The notes: a model not told the origin generated them from the letters alone. A DNA stretch of 64,000 bases from CAWHXG01 sp963833235 (GCA_963833235.1 CAWHXG010000002.1:248001-312000), one strand, 5' to 3'. Positions 45,642 to 55,964 are shown, counted from the stretch's first letter. Program-made: numbers and translations.

Positions 45642-46046
45642 TCAGACCTCCTCGAGTTCGATCAGGCAGCCGTTGAAGTCCTTGGGATGCAGGAACAGCA
45701 CCGGCTTGCCATGCGCTCCCGTCTTCGGCGCGCCGTCGCCCAGCACCCGCGCGCCGGCCTGCACCAATGTGTCGCGCGCCGCCATGATATCGCCCACCTC
45801 ATAGCACATATGGTGGATTCCGCCCGCCGGGTTGCGCGCGAGGAACGCCGCGATGGGGCTGCCCTCGCCCAGGGGATGCAGAAGCTCGATCTTGGTATTA
45901 GGCAGCGCGATGAACACCACCGTCACCCCGTGGTCCGGCTCGTCCTGCGGCGGGCCCACCTCGGCGCCCAGCGTGTCGCGGTATTGCGCCGCCGCCGCCG
46001 CAAGGTCCGGCACGGCGATGGCGACGTGGTTGAGGCGGCCGATCAT
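45642..46046 (-). CDS. mce: Methylmalonyl-CoA epimerase
   Basis: 134-residue vicinal-oxygen-chelate enzyme: MIGRLNHVAIAVPDL (metal His), then TKIELLHPLGEGSPIAAFL and GIHHMCYEV, FLHPKDFNGCLIELEE with the final Glu ligand. Interconverts (R)- and (S)-methylmalonyl-CoA; with MeaB (24.5 kb) it points to methylmalonyl-CoA mutase metabolism and the ethylmalonyl-CoA cycle. ATG 46046 is the first residue of the domain; the upstream extension is not conserved-looking. Confidence 0.93.
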   Translation of the reverse strand: MIGRLNHVAIAVPDLAAAAAQYRDTLGAEVGPPQDEPDHGVTVVFIALPNTKIELLHPLGEGSPIAAFLARNPAGGIHHMCYEVGDIMAARDTLVQAGARVLGDGAPKTGAHGKPVLFLHPKDFNGCLIELEEV

Positions 46047-46188
46047 GGGGGGTCCGTCCGTGCAAGGTTGCGCTACTATCACGGCCCGCGTCGGCGTCGG
46101 CAAGGCCGCGAGATGGTCCGTCCGTCGTTAACGCCGCCTTCACCATCCGTGCGGACAAGTAAGTCATTGGATTGGAGAGGACCCGCGC

Positions 46189-46896
46189 ATGAACGATCAT
46201 GAATTCATGGCGCGGCCGCAGCCAACGCTGGCGCGGCCGCTCCTCGGCATCACCGTGCTGCTGGTGGAGGATAGCCGCTTCGCGTCCGAGGCGGTGCGGC
46301 TGATGGGCCTGCGCAGCGGCGCGCGCATTCGCCGGGCCGATTGCCTGGCCTCCGCGCGGCGGCATCTGGGCGCCTACAGGCCCTCGGTCGTGATCGTCGA
46401 TCTCGGCCTGCCGGACGGCTCCGGCATCGATCTGATCGCCGAACTGGCAAGCGTGCCGGAAACCGGCTGCGCGCTGATCGCCACCAGCGGCGACGACGGC
46501 GCCGAGGACGCCGCGCGCGCCGCCGGGGCGCAGGGGTTCCTGGCCAAGCCGGTCGCCAATCTCGGGGTCTTCCAGGAAGCCATCCTGGCGCTGCTGCCGC
46601 CCGAGGCGCAGCCGAAGGGCCTGCGCATCCTCAGCGCCGATACCGTGGCCCCCGATCCGCTCGCCTACCGCGACGACATGGCCCATGTGGCCGACCTGAT
46701 GGACGGCCCCGCCCCCGACGCGCAGACGCTGGGCTACATCGCGCAGTTCCTGCAGGCCGTCGCCCGCAGCGCCGATGACGGGCCGCTGGGCGATGCCGCC
46801 CGCCGCCTCTCCGCCGCCAAGGGCGCGCCGACGCCCGACCTCGCCGCCCTGCGCCAGATGATCGCCACCCGCATGGCCGACCCGGCCATCGTCTAG
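46189..46896 (+). CDS. Response regulator receiver protein
   Basis: 235 residues. Receiver domain about residues 20-130: ITVLLVEDSRFASEAVRLMG (acidic pair), VVIVDLGLPDGSGIDLIAEL (phospho-acceptor Asp), ATSGDD and AQGFLAKPV (conserved Lys). The C-terminal part (about 145-235) lacks a DNA-binding motif I recognise and is helical. No kinase gene adjoins. The last 35 codons are repeated twice downstream, in decayed form. Confidence 0.87.
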   Translation: MNDHEFMARPQPTLARPLLGITVLLVEDSRFASEAVRLMGLRSGARIRRADCLASARRHLGAYRPSVVIVDLGLPDGSGIDLIAELASVPETGCALIATSGDDGAEDAARAAGAQGFLAKPVANLGVFQEAILALLPPEAQPKGLRILSADTVAPDPLAYRDDMAHVADLMDGPAPDAQTLGYIAQFLQAVARSADDGPLGDAARRLSAAKGAPTPDLAALRQMIATRMADPAIV

Positions 46897-47224
46897 GGGT
46901 GTCGGGCGCCGCGCCGGGCCATGCGCGGGGGTCGACGGATCGCTGCCCGCTCGGCCGATGCCGCCGGCCGCCACTTGGCCAAGGGAGCGTCCGCGACGAA
47001 CCTTGCTGTCCTGCGCCGGATGTCCGCCGTCCGAATGGCCAGTCTAGCTATCGTCCAGGGGTCGCAGGCTCTTCGCCGGGCCGGGATTGGGGGGCCGACG
47101 GATCGCTAGCTGCCGGGCGATGCCGCCTGCCCGCCATGCCGCTCCCGATGCGGCCGCCGCGCCGAATGTCGCCGCCTTGCGCCGGGTGATCGCCACCCCG
47201 ATGGCCAAACCAGCCATCGTCTGG
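46788..47224 (+). repeat. Three copies of the response regulator 3' end, about 163-bp period
   Basis: The gene copy reads GDAARRLSAAKGAPTPDLAA then LRQMIATRMADPAIV and stops at 46896. Copy 2 (about 46953-47058) reads ADAAGRHLAKGASATNLAV then LRRMSAVRMASLAIV with the stop changed TAG to CAG. Copy 3 (about 47115-47224) ends NVAALRRVIATPMAKPAIV with TGG. The flanking spacer (GCCGGGCC...GGATCGCT) is repeated too, so the unit includes about 55 bases after the stop; a partial fourth follows to about 47270. I see no gene in 47225-47492. Confidence 0.8.
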
Positions 47225-47492
47225 CGTTACCAAATCGTCGCCGGGCCGCGCTCAGGGGTCCGACACTTTGCCGACCCAAAGCCGACGCCGGGCCGACACT
47301 TGCCCGAAACCCGGATTCCGACGCGAAAGCGAGGTCGCCGTGCTGCGGCAACCGCCCGTCGCAAAGCGCCCGGCCGGCGGTTCTCCGGCCACCGCGGGCG
47401 CCGGAACGGGTTGTCGGGATGTTCGGAATCCGGCAGAGAAGCGTGGCAAAGCCCCAGCGACCACCGCAAATTACCTGATTGAAAACAGCGCC

Positions 47493-49458
47493 CTACGCGC
47501 CGTCCTTCACCACCCGCAGGCCAAGCTCGCGCAGCTGCACAGGCGTCGGCTCTGAAGGTGCGCCCATCATCGCGTCCTCCGCCCGCTGGTTCATCGGGAA
47601 CAGGATGACCTCGCGAATGTTCGCCTCGTTGGCCAGCAGCATAACGATCCGGTCGATCCCCGCGGCACACCCCCCATGCGGCGGCGCCCCATAGCGGAAG
47701 GCATTGACAAGGCCCGAGAATCTCCCGCTCAACCTCGTCGCGCCCGTACCCCGCCAGCTCGAAGGCCCGGAACATGATCTCCGGCTCATGGTTCCGGATC
47801 GCCCCCGAGATCAGCTCGTATCCGTTGCACGCCAGGTCGTACTGAAAACCCTTCACGTCCAGTGGGTTACCCTGCAGCGCGGCCATCCCGCCCTGGGGCA
47901 TCGAGAAGGGATTGTGGCTGAAATCCACCCGCCCGTCCTCGTCCTCCTCGTACATCGGAAAGTCCACGATCCAGGCAAAGGCAAACCGCTCCTCGTCCAC
48001 CAGCCCCAGCTCGGCCCCGATCACCGACCGCGCCCGCCCCGCAACCGCCTCGAATTGCTCGGGTTTCCCCCCCAGAAAGAACGCCGCATCCCCGACGCCG
48101 AGGCCCAGCTGCCGCCGGACCGCCTCCGTCCGCTCCGCCCCGATGTTCTTCGCCAGCGGCCCAGCGGCTTCGAGGTACTCCGCCCTCAGCCGCTCCGCCT
48201 CGTCCGCAGCGCCCGCGCCCACAAGCGCCCCGACGAGATGCGACAGGAACCGGGTGTCGATCGACGCAACTCCCTGACCCTTCTGCACATTCTTGACGCC
48301 GATCTTCTTGGCGACGGTATCATGGACGCTGGCGATCAGGTCCATGAAAGCGTCGTCTGCCTTGGCCTCCGGCTTGGCACGCCAAAAGATGTACCCCATC
48401 CCCGGCAAGCCCTGCTCCTGGGCGAACTTGTTCATCCGGTCGCAGAACTTCCGGCTACCCCCGCCCGGCGCCGGAATGGCCCGCACTTGCGTGCCCTCCT
48501 GCTCCAACAGGTTGGCGAATATGGCAAATCCCGACCCGGCGTAGTGCTCGCTCACCACCTGCATCTCGATCGGGTTGCGCAGGTCCGGCTTGTCGGTGCC
48601 GTATTTCAGCGCCGCATCGGCATAGCTGATCCGCGGCCAATCGGCATCCACCGTCCGCCCGGCCCCGAACTCCTCGAACACCCCCGCGATCACCGGCTGG
48701 ATGGTTGCGAAGACATCCTCCTGCGTGACAAAGCTCATCTCCATGTCGAGCTGGTAGAAATCCGTCGGGCTGCGATCCGCGCGCGGATCCTCGTCGCGAA
48801 AACAAGGCGCTATCTGGAAATATCTGTCGAAGCCCGAGACCATCAGCAGCTGCTTGAAGAGCTGCGGCGCCTGCGGCAGCGCGTAGAACCTGCCCGGATG
48901 CAGCCGCGACGGCACAAGGAAATCCCGCGCGCCCTCGGGGCTTGAGGCCGTCAGGATCGGCGTCTGGAACTCGTTGAACCCGATGTCCCACATGCGCTGC
49001 CGGATCGACCGCACGACATTCGACCGCAGCATCATGTTGGCATGCAGCCCCTCGCGGCGCAGGTCGAGATAGCGAAACTTCAGCCGCGTCTCCTCGGGAT
49101 AGTCCTGATCGCCGAAGACCGGCAGAGGCAATTCCTCCGCCCGTCCCAGCACCTCCAGGCCCGTCGCGAAGACCTCGATCTCGCCCGTCGGGATGCGCGG
49201 ATTGACGAGTGCGGCGTCCCGCGCCTTCACGCGCCCATCGATGCGAATGCACCATTCGCTGCGCACCGCCTCCAGCGCCGAGAATGCCGGGCTGTCGGGG
49301 TCGGCGATGACCTGGGTCATGCCGTAATGATCGCGCAGGTCGATGAAGAGCACGCCGCCATGGTCGCGGACCCGGTGGACCCAGCCGCTCAGCCGAACAT
49401 CGGCGCCCACATCCGCCGCGCTGAGATCGGCGCAGGTATGGCTGCGATAGGCGTGCAT
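47493..49458 (-). pseudogene. aspS: Aspartyl-tRNA synthetase, one-base frameshift
   Basis: Class II synthetase charging tRNA(Asp). OB-fold start (MHAYRSHTCADLSAADVG, LSGWVHRVRDHGGVLFIDLR), motif 2 (FQIAPCFRDEDPRADRSPTD), GAD insertion, motif 3 (GAPPHGGCAAGIDRIVMLL). One extra A in the coding strand (plus strand 47721) shifts the frame between GRDEVERE and FSGLVNAFRYG; the last 75 codons are otherwise intact. An essential gene would hardly survive this, so it is most likely an assembly error. Repaired length is about 654 residues, longer than the usual 590 because of a region with VHDTVAKKIGVKNVQKGQG inserted within the GAD domain. Confidence 0.92.
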
Positions 49459-49539
49459 GGGCGGTCCTTCGGGCTGGGAGGAGGTCGCGCCGATACACCT
49501 TGCGGGCGGGCCGGTGTCAAGCCGGCTGGCCACGCCACC

Positions 49540-50250
49540 CTAGCGCATCATGACCGGCGGCGCGGTTGCGGCCGGATCGAGGCCCAGCAGCCGCACCGCG
49601 TCTAGCCTCGAAAGCACCGCCCGGGCGCCCGGAAACTCGCGGCCCTCCGCCGCCCGCCCGGGAAACCCGTAGGTGGCGATGCCGGCCGCAATCGCCGCGG
49701 CGGCGCTTTCGGGCGTATCCTCTACGGCCACCGCGTTGTCGGCGCCAAGCTGCAGCGCCTTCAGCGCCGCCTCGTAGATGTCGGGCGCGGGCTTCGAGGC
49801 AGCCACCATTTCGCGATTGCCGATGAAGGCAAAATCCTCCCGGGTGAGGGCGGGCGCAAGACCCTTCAGGATCAGCTCGACTGTCTCCGGCCCGGTCGAC
49901 GTTACAAGGCCCACGCGAACCCCGGCGCCCTTCGCCGCGGCGATCAGCTCCGCCACGCCGGGCCGCGGTGGCAGGTGCCCGCTCTCGACCGCAGCCGCGA
50001 AATACCGGACCTTTGCGGCGTGTAGAGCCGCCGCGTCAACCGTCTCGCCCCGTTCGGCGGCATGGGCGGCGATCCGGGCCTCGCCTCCCGGGGCCTCCAG
50101 CATGCGCCGATAGGCCGCTTGGTCCCAATGCCACTCCAGGCCGGCCTCGCGGAAGGCCGCGTTGAAGGCCTCGCGCTGCAGGTCGGAGGTTTCGATCAGG
50201 ACCCCGATGGAGCCCAGAAACAAGGCCTTGGGGCGGGTGGGATCGTACAT
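49540..50250 (-). CDS. HAD-superfamily protein lacking the catalytic aspartates
   Basis: 236 residues with the fold of beta-phosphoglucomutase/CbbY-type HAD proteins: cap domain, GLVTSTGPETV (motif II), KPAPDIYEAALKAL (motif III Lys) and AVEDTPESAAAAIAAG (motif IV). The nucleophile motif, normally F-D-x-D-G-T/V-L, is FLGSIGVLIETSD (residues 11-23): both Asp are replaced by Gly and Ile. It is therefore unlikely to be an ordinary phosphatase. Start MYDPTRPKALFLG at 50250. Confidence 0.82.
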   Translation of the reverse strand: MYDPTRPKALFLGSIGVLIETSDLQREAFNAAFREAGLEWHWDQAAYRRMLEAPGGEARIAAHAAERGETVDAAALHAAKVRYFAAAVESGHLPPRPGVAELIAAAKGAGVRVGLVTSTGPETVELILKGLAPALTREDFAFIGNREMVAASKPAPDIYEAALKALQLGADNAVAVEDTPESAAAAIAAGIATYGFPGRAAEGREFPGARAVLSRLDAVRLLGLDPAATAPPVMMR

Positions 50251-50458
50251 TGGGCCTCTCCGTTCTTCGCTTGGCCGTGGGAATGTGGCCCGCCGGCGCG
50301 GGATTGCCAGCCTGCCGCGCAAGCCGACTGCCCTTGGGGCAGAATGGTGGTCTGCCGGGGCCTTGCGCCCGAAAGGCTCGCCACTATAACCCGCGTGGGT
50401 TTGCGCCGGGCCTCGCGGACCGGTCCCCTGCCCCGACCCTGACCCCCGAGGACGCCCA

Positions 50459-53400
50459 ATGCCCAGACGCACCGACATCTCGTCGATCATGATCATCGGC
50501 GCGGGGCCCATCGTCATCGGGCAGGCTTGCGAGTTCGACTATTCCGGGGCGCAGGCCTGCAAGGCGCTGCGCGAGGAAGGCTATCGGGTGATCCTGGTCA
50601 ACTCCAACCCGGCCACCATCATGACCGACCCCGGGCTGGCCGATGCCACCTACATCGAGCCGATCACGCCCGAGATCGTGGCCAAGATCATCGAGGCGGA
50701 GCGGCCGGATGCGCTGCTGCCCACGATGGGCGGGCAGACCGGGCTGAACACCGCGCTGGCGCTGGCCGACATGGGGGTGCTGGAGAAATACGGGGTCGAG
50801 CTGATCGGCGCCAACCGGGCCGCCATCGAGATGGCCGAGGATCGCAAGCTCTTCCGCGAGGCGATGGACCGGATCGGGCTGGAAAACCCGCGCGCCACCA
50901 TCGCCACCGACATCGACCAGTGCATGGCCGCGCTCGAGGATATCGGCCTGCCGGCGATCATCCGGCCCGCCTATACGCTGGGCGGCACCGGCGGCGGCGT
51001 GGCCTACAACCGCGACGACTTCGCCGAGCTCTGCCGCGGCGGGCTCGATGCCTCCCCCGTCAGCCAGATCCTGATCGACGAGAGCCTGCTGGGCTGGAAG
51101 GAATTCGAGATGGAGGTGGTCCGCGACCGGGCCGACAACGCCATCATCGTCTGTGCCATCGAGAACGTCGATCCGATGGGAGTTCATACCGGCGACAGCA
51201 TCACCGTGGCGCCGGCCCTCACCCTGACGGACAAGGAATACCAGCGGATGCGGGCCGCGAGCATCGCGGTGCTGCGCGAGATCGGGGTCGAGACCGGCGG
51301 CTCGAACGTGCAGTGGGCGGTGAACCCGGCCGACGGGCGCATGGTGGTGATCGAGATGAACCCGCGGGTGTCGCGCTCTTCGGCGTTGGCGTCGAAGGCC
51401 ACGGGCTTTCCCATCGCCAAGATCGCGGCGAAGCTCGCGGTGGGTTACACGCTGGATGAGCTCGACAACGACATCACGCGGGTCACGCCCGCCAGCTTCG
51501 AGCCGACGATCGACTACGTTGTGACCAAGATCCCGCGCTTTGCGTTCGAGAAGTTCCCCGGCGCCAAACCGAACTTGACGACCGCCATGAAGTCGGTCGG
51601 CGAGGCGATGGCCATCGGGCGGACGATCCACGAGAGCCTGCAGAAGGCGCTGGCGAGCCTGGAGACCGGGCTGACCGGGTTCGACGAGATCGAGATCGAG
51701 GGTGCCGGCACGGATGCCGAAGGCCACGCCGCGATCACACGGGCCCTTTCGGCGCAGACGCCCGACCGGATCCGCGTCATCGCGCAGGCCATGCGGCACG
51801 GCATCGACGATGTCGAGATCAACGCCGCGACCGCCTTTGATCCGTGGTTCCTCGCCCGGATCCGCGAGATCGTGGTGGCCGAGGCCGACATCCGCCGCGA
51901 GGGGTTGCCTCGCGACGCGTCCGCGCTGCGGCGGCTGAAGATGATGGGGTTCACCGATGCGCGGCTGGCGCATCTCACCGGGCATGAGGAGAGAGAGGTG
52001 CGCCGGGCGCGCCGCAGCCTCGGCGTTCACGCGGTCTTCAAGCGGATCGACACCTGCGCGGCAGAGTTCGAGGCGCAGACGCCCTACATGTATTCCACCT
52101 ACGAGACGCCGGTGATGGACGAGGCCGAATGCGAGGCGCGGCCTACGGCGGCCACCAAGGTGGTGATACTCGGCGGCGGGCCGAACCGGATCGGCCAGGG
52201 GATCGAGTTCGACTATTGCTGCTGCCATGCCTGCTTTGCGCTGACCGAGGCGGGCTATGAGACGATCATGATCAACTGCAACCCCGAGACGGTAAGTACT
52301 GACTACGACACGTCGGACAGGCTCTATTTCGAGCCGCTGACCTTCGAGCACGTCATGGAGATCCTCGCGCGGGAGCAGGACAACGGCACGCTGCACGGCG
52401 TGATCGTGCAGTTCGGCGGGCAGACGCCGCTGAAGCTCGCCCGCGCGCTGGAGGCCGAGGGCATTCCCATCCTCGGGACCACGCCCGATGCCATCGATCT
52501 GGCCGAGGATCGCGAGCGGTTTCACGGGCTGGTCACCAGCCTCGGCCTGCGCCAGCCGCCCGGCGCCATGGCACACAGCGCCGAGGAAGCGAGGGAAGCA
52601 GCCGAAGCGATCGGCTTTCCCCTCGTGATCCGGCCCTCCTACGTGCTCGGCGGGCGGGCGATGGAGATTGTCCGCGACGGGCCGCAGCTTGAGCGGTACA
52701 TCCGCGACGCGGTTGTCGTCTCCGGCAAATCGCCCGTGCTGCTCGACAGCTATCTCTCCGGCGCCGTCGAGGTGGATGTCGACGCGTTGAGCGACGGGAC
52801 GGACACGCATGTGGCCGGGATCATGCAGCATATCGAGGAGGCCGGTGTGCACAGCGGCGACAGCGCCTGTTCGCTGCCGCCCTATTCGCTGGCGCCCGAG
52901 ATCGTGGACGAGCTGCGCCGGCAGACCCTGCAACTGGCGAGCGCGCTGAAGGTGGTGGGGCTGATGAACGTCCAGTTCGCGGTGAAGGACGGCGAGGTGT
53001 TCCTGATCGAGGTCAACCCGCGCGCCTCGCGCACCGTGCCCTTCGTGGCCAAGGCCGTGGGCGCACCCATCGCCGCCATCGCCGCCCGGCTGATGGCCGG
53101 CGAGCGTCTCGGCGGCTTCGATCTTCCCGATATGCCGAAGAAGCTTCGCGGTGAAGGAAGCCGTGCTGCCCTTCGCCCGATTCCCGGGGGTCGATACGCT
53201 TCTCGGCCCCGAGATGCGGTCGACCGGCGAGGTCATGGGATCCGACGACGATTTCCACATCGCGTTCCTGAAAGCGCAGATGGGGGCCGGGGTGATCCTG
53301 CCGCAGGGGGCGCGCAAGGACGGCACGCCCTCGGTCGTGTTCCTCTCGATCAAGGAGGCGGACAAGACCGATGCCCTCATGGAAGCCGCCCGGACGTTGA

Positions 53401-53717
53401 CCGCCCTCGGCTTTCACATCGTCGCGACGCGCGGCACGGCTGCGTTCCTCGCGAGCGGCGGGGTTGCGGCCGAGATCGTCAACAAAATCTACGAGGGCCG
53501 GCCCAACATCGTCGACATGATGAAGGACGGCGGCGTCGACCTGGTGATGAACACCACCGAAGGCACACAGGCCGTCGAAGACAGCCGGGCGATGCGCAAC
53601 GTGGCGTTGATGGATCGCATTCCCTACTTCACCACCCTCGCGGCCAGCCACGCGGCGGCCCTGGCGATGCAGGCGCGCGGAACCCGCGAAATCAAGGTGC
53701 GTTCGCTGCAAGGGTGA
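50459..53717 (+). pseudogene. carB: Carbamoyl-phosphate synthase large subunit, frameshifted
   Basis: About 1,085 codons. Two ATP-grasp halves: GQACEFDYSGAQACKAL, GGTGGGVAYNRDDF, EMNPRVSRSSALASKATGFP, then IGQGIEFDYCCCHACFAL and VNPRASRTVPFVAKAVG. The C-terminal allosteric part (VKEAVLPFARFPGVD...GSDDDFHIAFLKAQ) is in another frame. The break is at about 53148-53150 in PKKLR|VKEAV, where homologues carry a few more residues (H-V-A), so an 8-base deletion or a net +1 change is likely. Makes carbamoyl phosphate for arginine and pyrimidines. Probably an assembly error rather than a real loss. Confidence 0.93.
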
Positions 53718-53868
53718 CGCGAGATGGCGCCCGGGGCCGCGGCACATTGATAGGGTGCCGGCGGGGAAAGGGTCTCCGAAAGGCGAACGCATGGCGCCGG
53801 CGGTCGAATTTCCACATCGGTGGCCGGAGCAGCCCCGGGCGCATCGCGACGCGTTCGGCCGCCTTCCG

Positions 53869-54516
53869 CTATTCCTCCGTGCCGTCCCGCCATTCCGCAT
53901 CGTGGTGCGAGCCGTCGCAGAAGGGCTTGTTGCCCGAGAGGCCGCAGCGGCACAGAACGTACTTTGCGCGGGTCGACCCCGGCACGTCGAACTCAGCCTC
54001 CAGATCGACGTCGCGGACCTCAAGCGGCCCATGGCGCACCACATCGATCGAAACCGTTCCTTCCGTCAGGTGCTGAGGTTCCCCATCATCCGTCTGGATC
54101 CGCAGCGCGCCGGAGGGGCAGTTCTTCAGGCCGGTCAGGATGTCCGGCAAGGCACCGTTCTGCGGCTGGATCCAAGGTGTCTCGCCCGGCTTGAAGACGG
54201 TCGGGGCGGCGGCGACGCAATTCGCCGCGTGGCTACACAGGACCGGAGTATAAACGATCGTCACGACCCGCCCGTCCATCTGCGCGCTGTGCGACATCGG
54301 GGTATCGCGCCGCTCGCACCCATCGGACACAGATGTGAACTGGATGTCCCGGTGTGACCCGTCGCAGAACGGCTTGTTCTGTGAAGCGCCGCAACGGCAG
54401 AGCGGCGTCACCTCCTTGGTCTCCAGCACGGCGCCATCGGCATCGCGAAGGATTGGCGGGTTCTGTACGACCAGCGGTCCATCTTCGCGGGGCGTGATCT
54501 TCGTATCTGGTGCCAT
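53869..54516 (-). CDS. Double-CDGSH iron-sulfur protein with central ferredoxin-like domain
   Basis: 215 residues. CDGSH motif 1 CRCGASQNKPFCDGSH is at 40-55 and motif 2 CRCGLSGNKPFCDGSH at about 187-202, each a Cys3-His 2Fe-2S site. Between them, VLCSHAANCVAAAP and LKNCPSGALR resemble the Fer4_19 (divergent 4Fe-4S mono-cluster) domain. Role is unknown; likely redox or cluster transfer. ATG 54516 (MAPDTKITPREDGPL) precedes the first motif; longer frames have no support. I see no gene in 54517-55170. Confidence 0.85.
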   Translation of the reverse strand: MAPDTKITPREDGPLVVQNPPILRDADGAVLETKEVTPLCRCGASQNKPFCDGSHRDIQFTSVSDGCERRDTPMSHSAQMDGRVVTIVYTPVLCSHAANCVAAAPTVFKPGETPWIQPQNGALPDILTGLKNCPSGALRIQTDDGEPQHLTEGTVSIDVVRHGPLEVRDVDLEAEFDVPGSTRAKYVLCRCGLSGNKPFCDGSHHDAEWRDGTEE

Positions 54517-55088
54517 GGCCTGACACCTTACCTGGTTAAGTCGACCGAGCGTTGCTCTAGGCTTCGGCCCGTCAGCAAGCAGCCCGGAAGCGGGGAACAT
54601 GGCCCGCTGCGCGATGAACCTGCGGGGACGAATGGCGCGGACGTGCTTCGCACCTTTCTTCCACCACCAACTCTCCAGCTGAAGCCTCGCTTCGAGAAGC
54701 CCATGCGGGTTCTGACTGGCAAAGATCATAGGTCGGTCTGGGGACCATTCAATCTGCTAGCAGGCCGACACGGCTGCAGGGCTCGAAATCGGTGGAATGG
54801 CGCCTGGCGGGACAGCGCCGACCCCGCATTCACTACGACCACCGGCAAGAAAGAGCTGCCTGCACGGCGGTGTGCGACTGAATAAGGCTTTCTCGGAAAC
54901 CTGTGACAGAATGCCTCATCTGGCGTCTTTCAGACACAGTGAAGGGACCCAGGCACGCGGTGGAAGGGCCCAGCATGCCGTTAAGCCTTTCTTTATACGG
55001 CCTTCAGTCGTCCACCCGCAGGCCTCGGCACCCATGACCAAGGGCAGGCACTGCCCTGACAGGGGCAACCTTGCATCGCTGACCCAAA

Positions 55089-55108
55089 GTTAGTTAAGGA
55101 ACCCTAAC
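55089..55108. promoter_or_regulatory. GTTAG...CTAAC inverted repeat upstream of the sorted surface protein
   Basis: GTTAGTTAAGGAACCCTAAC contains 5-bp arms separated by 10 bases, 60-80 bases before the ATG of the IPLPA-CTERM gene. It could be an operator or part of the promoter; the region is AT-richer than average. Meaning uncertain. Confidence 0.25.
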
Positions 55109-55170
55109 GACACCGGCGATCTTGTGTGAAATAGAGAGACACCGGGTATATTGCATTAGTGCGAGGGAAC

Positions 55171-55884
55171 ATGAAAACTTACCTAATAACGGCAACGGCT
55201 GCGCTGGTCTTTTCGGCGGCGCAAGCGTTTGGTGCGACACTGCTAATCGATGGGTTTGACGCGGATCAGCGGGTCACTGACGTACCTTCGTCCGGCTTCG
55301 TCAACGCATCGCAAGTTTCTGGCGGGGACATCCTCGGCGGCTTCCGTGACCTTTCGGTCATGAACACGTTCGCCCAAGGCAACGACGTCAACGCGACTGA
55401 GCTGAACGTAACAGGCAGCAGCCTCTCGTTCTCCAACATCAATCAGGCGCGCGGCCGCGGTCTCATCACGTACGATGGCGACGACGATCCGACGACGTTG
55501 AACACCTCCGGCCTCGGCGGCATCAACTTTCTGATCGGCCCCGATCCGCGGTTCGTCTTCGAAGTGGAAGAGTTCGACCGGAACGTATTCATCGAGATCG
55601 ACGTTTACGATACGATGGGTCGGCGTGTTTCGTACTCCGAAACGCTGGCGAGCGGCTTCAACCCGAACCTGTCGTTCAGCGAGCTGAGCGGCGATGCCGG
55701 TTTTGACTTCTCGAGCGTTGGCGCCATCCAGTTCTTCGTCGACTCGACCGACACGATCGGCAGTGTTGACGGTGCAATTCGCTCGATCTCGGTCGTCGCG
55801 ATCCCGCTTCCTGCCACCGCTTTGCTTCTGCTCGGCAGCATGGGCGGACTTACCTTGCTGCGTTCGCGTCGCTCGAAGGTCTGA
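55171..55884 (+). CDS. Secreted IPLPA-CTERM sorted protein
   Basis: 237 residues: signal peptide (MKTYLITATAALVFSAAQAF), a beta-rich body rich in Asp, Asn, Ser and Gly with no recognised enzyme motif, and a C-terminal sorting signal IPLPATALLLLGSMGGLTLL followed by RSRRSKV. That is the VPLPA-CTERM type tail (PLPA, hydrophobic helix, basic end), recognised by an exosortase-like system of Rhodobacteraceae. It is likely exported and processed at the cell surface. RBS GAGGGAAC precedes ATG 55171. A clear terminator follows. Confidence 0.87.
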   Translation: MKTYLITATAALVFSAAQAFGATLLIDGFDADQRVTDVPSSGFVNASQVSGGDILGGFRDLSVMNTFAQGNDVNATELNVTGSSLSFSNINQARGRGLITYDGDDDPTTLNTSGLGGINFLIGPDPRFVFEVEEFDRNVFIEIDVYDTMGRRVSYSETLASGFNPNLSFSELSGDAGFDFSSVGAIQFFVDSTDTIGSVDGAIRSISVVAIPLPATALLLLGSMGGLTLLRSRRSKV

Positions 55885-55930
55885 TTGCTTCGAAGGTTTC
55901 TGTCTAGAAGCCGTCAAAGCAGAAAACGTT

Positions 55931-55964
55931 AAGGGGCGTGGATTTGGTTCCACGCCCCTTTTTT
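55931..55964 (+). terminator. Rho-independent terminator
   Basis: AAGGGGCGTGGA pairs perfectly with TCCACGCCCCTT around a six-base loop (TTTGGT), followed by T6. It serves the IPLPA-CTERM gene. Confidence 0.9.

Noticed and set aside
53718..53868. 3'-end copy after carB
   Set aside because: I compared the region with the CarB C-terminus and saw no convincing register, unlike the six loci reported.
55087..55108. CtrA binding site (TTAA-N7-TTAA) before the IPLPA-CTERM gene
   Set aside because: Only one TTAA half is present at the required spacing, the other half being CTAA; I list it only as an inverted repeat.
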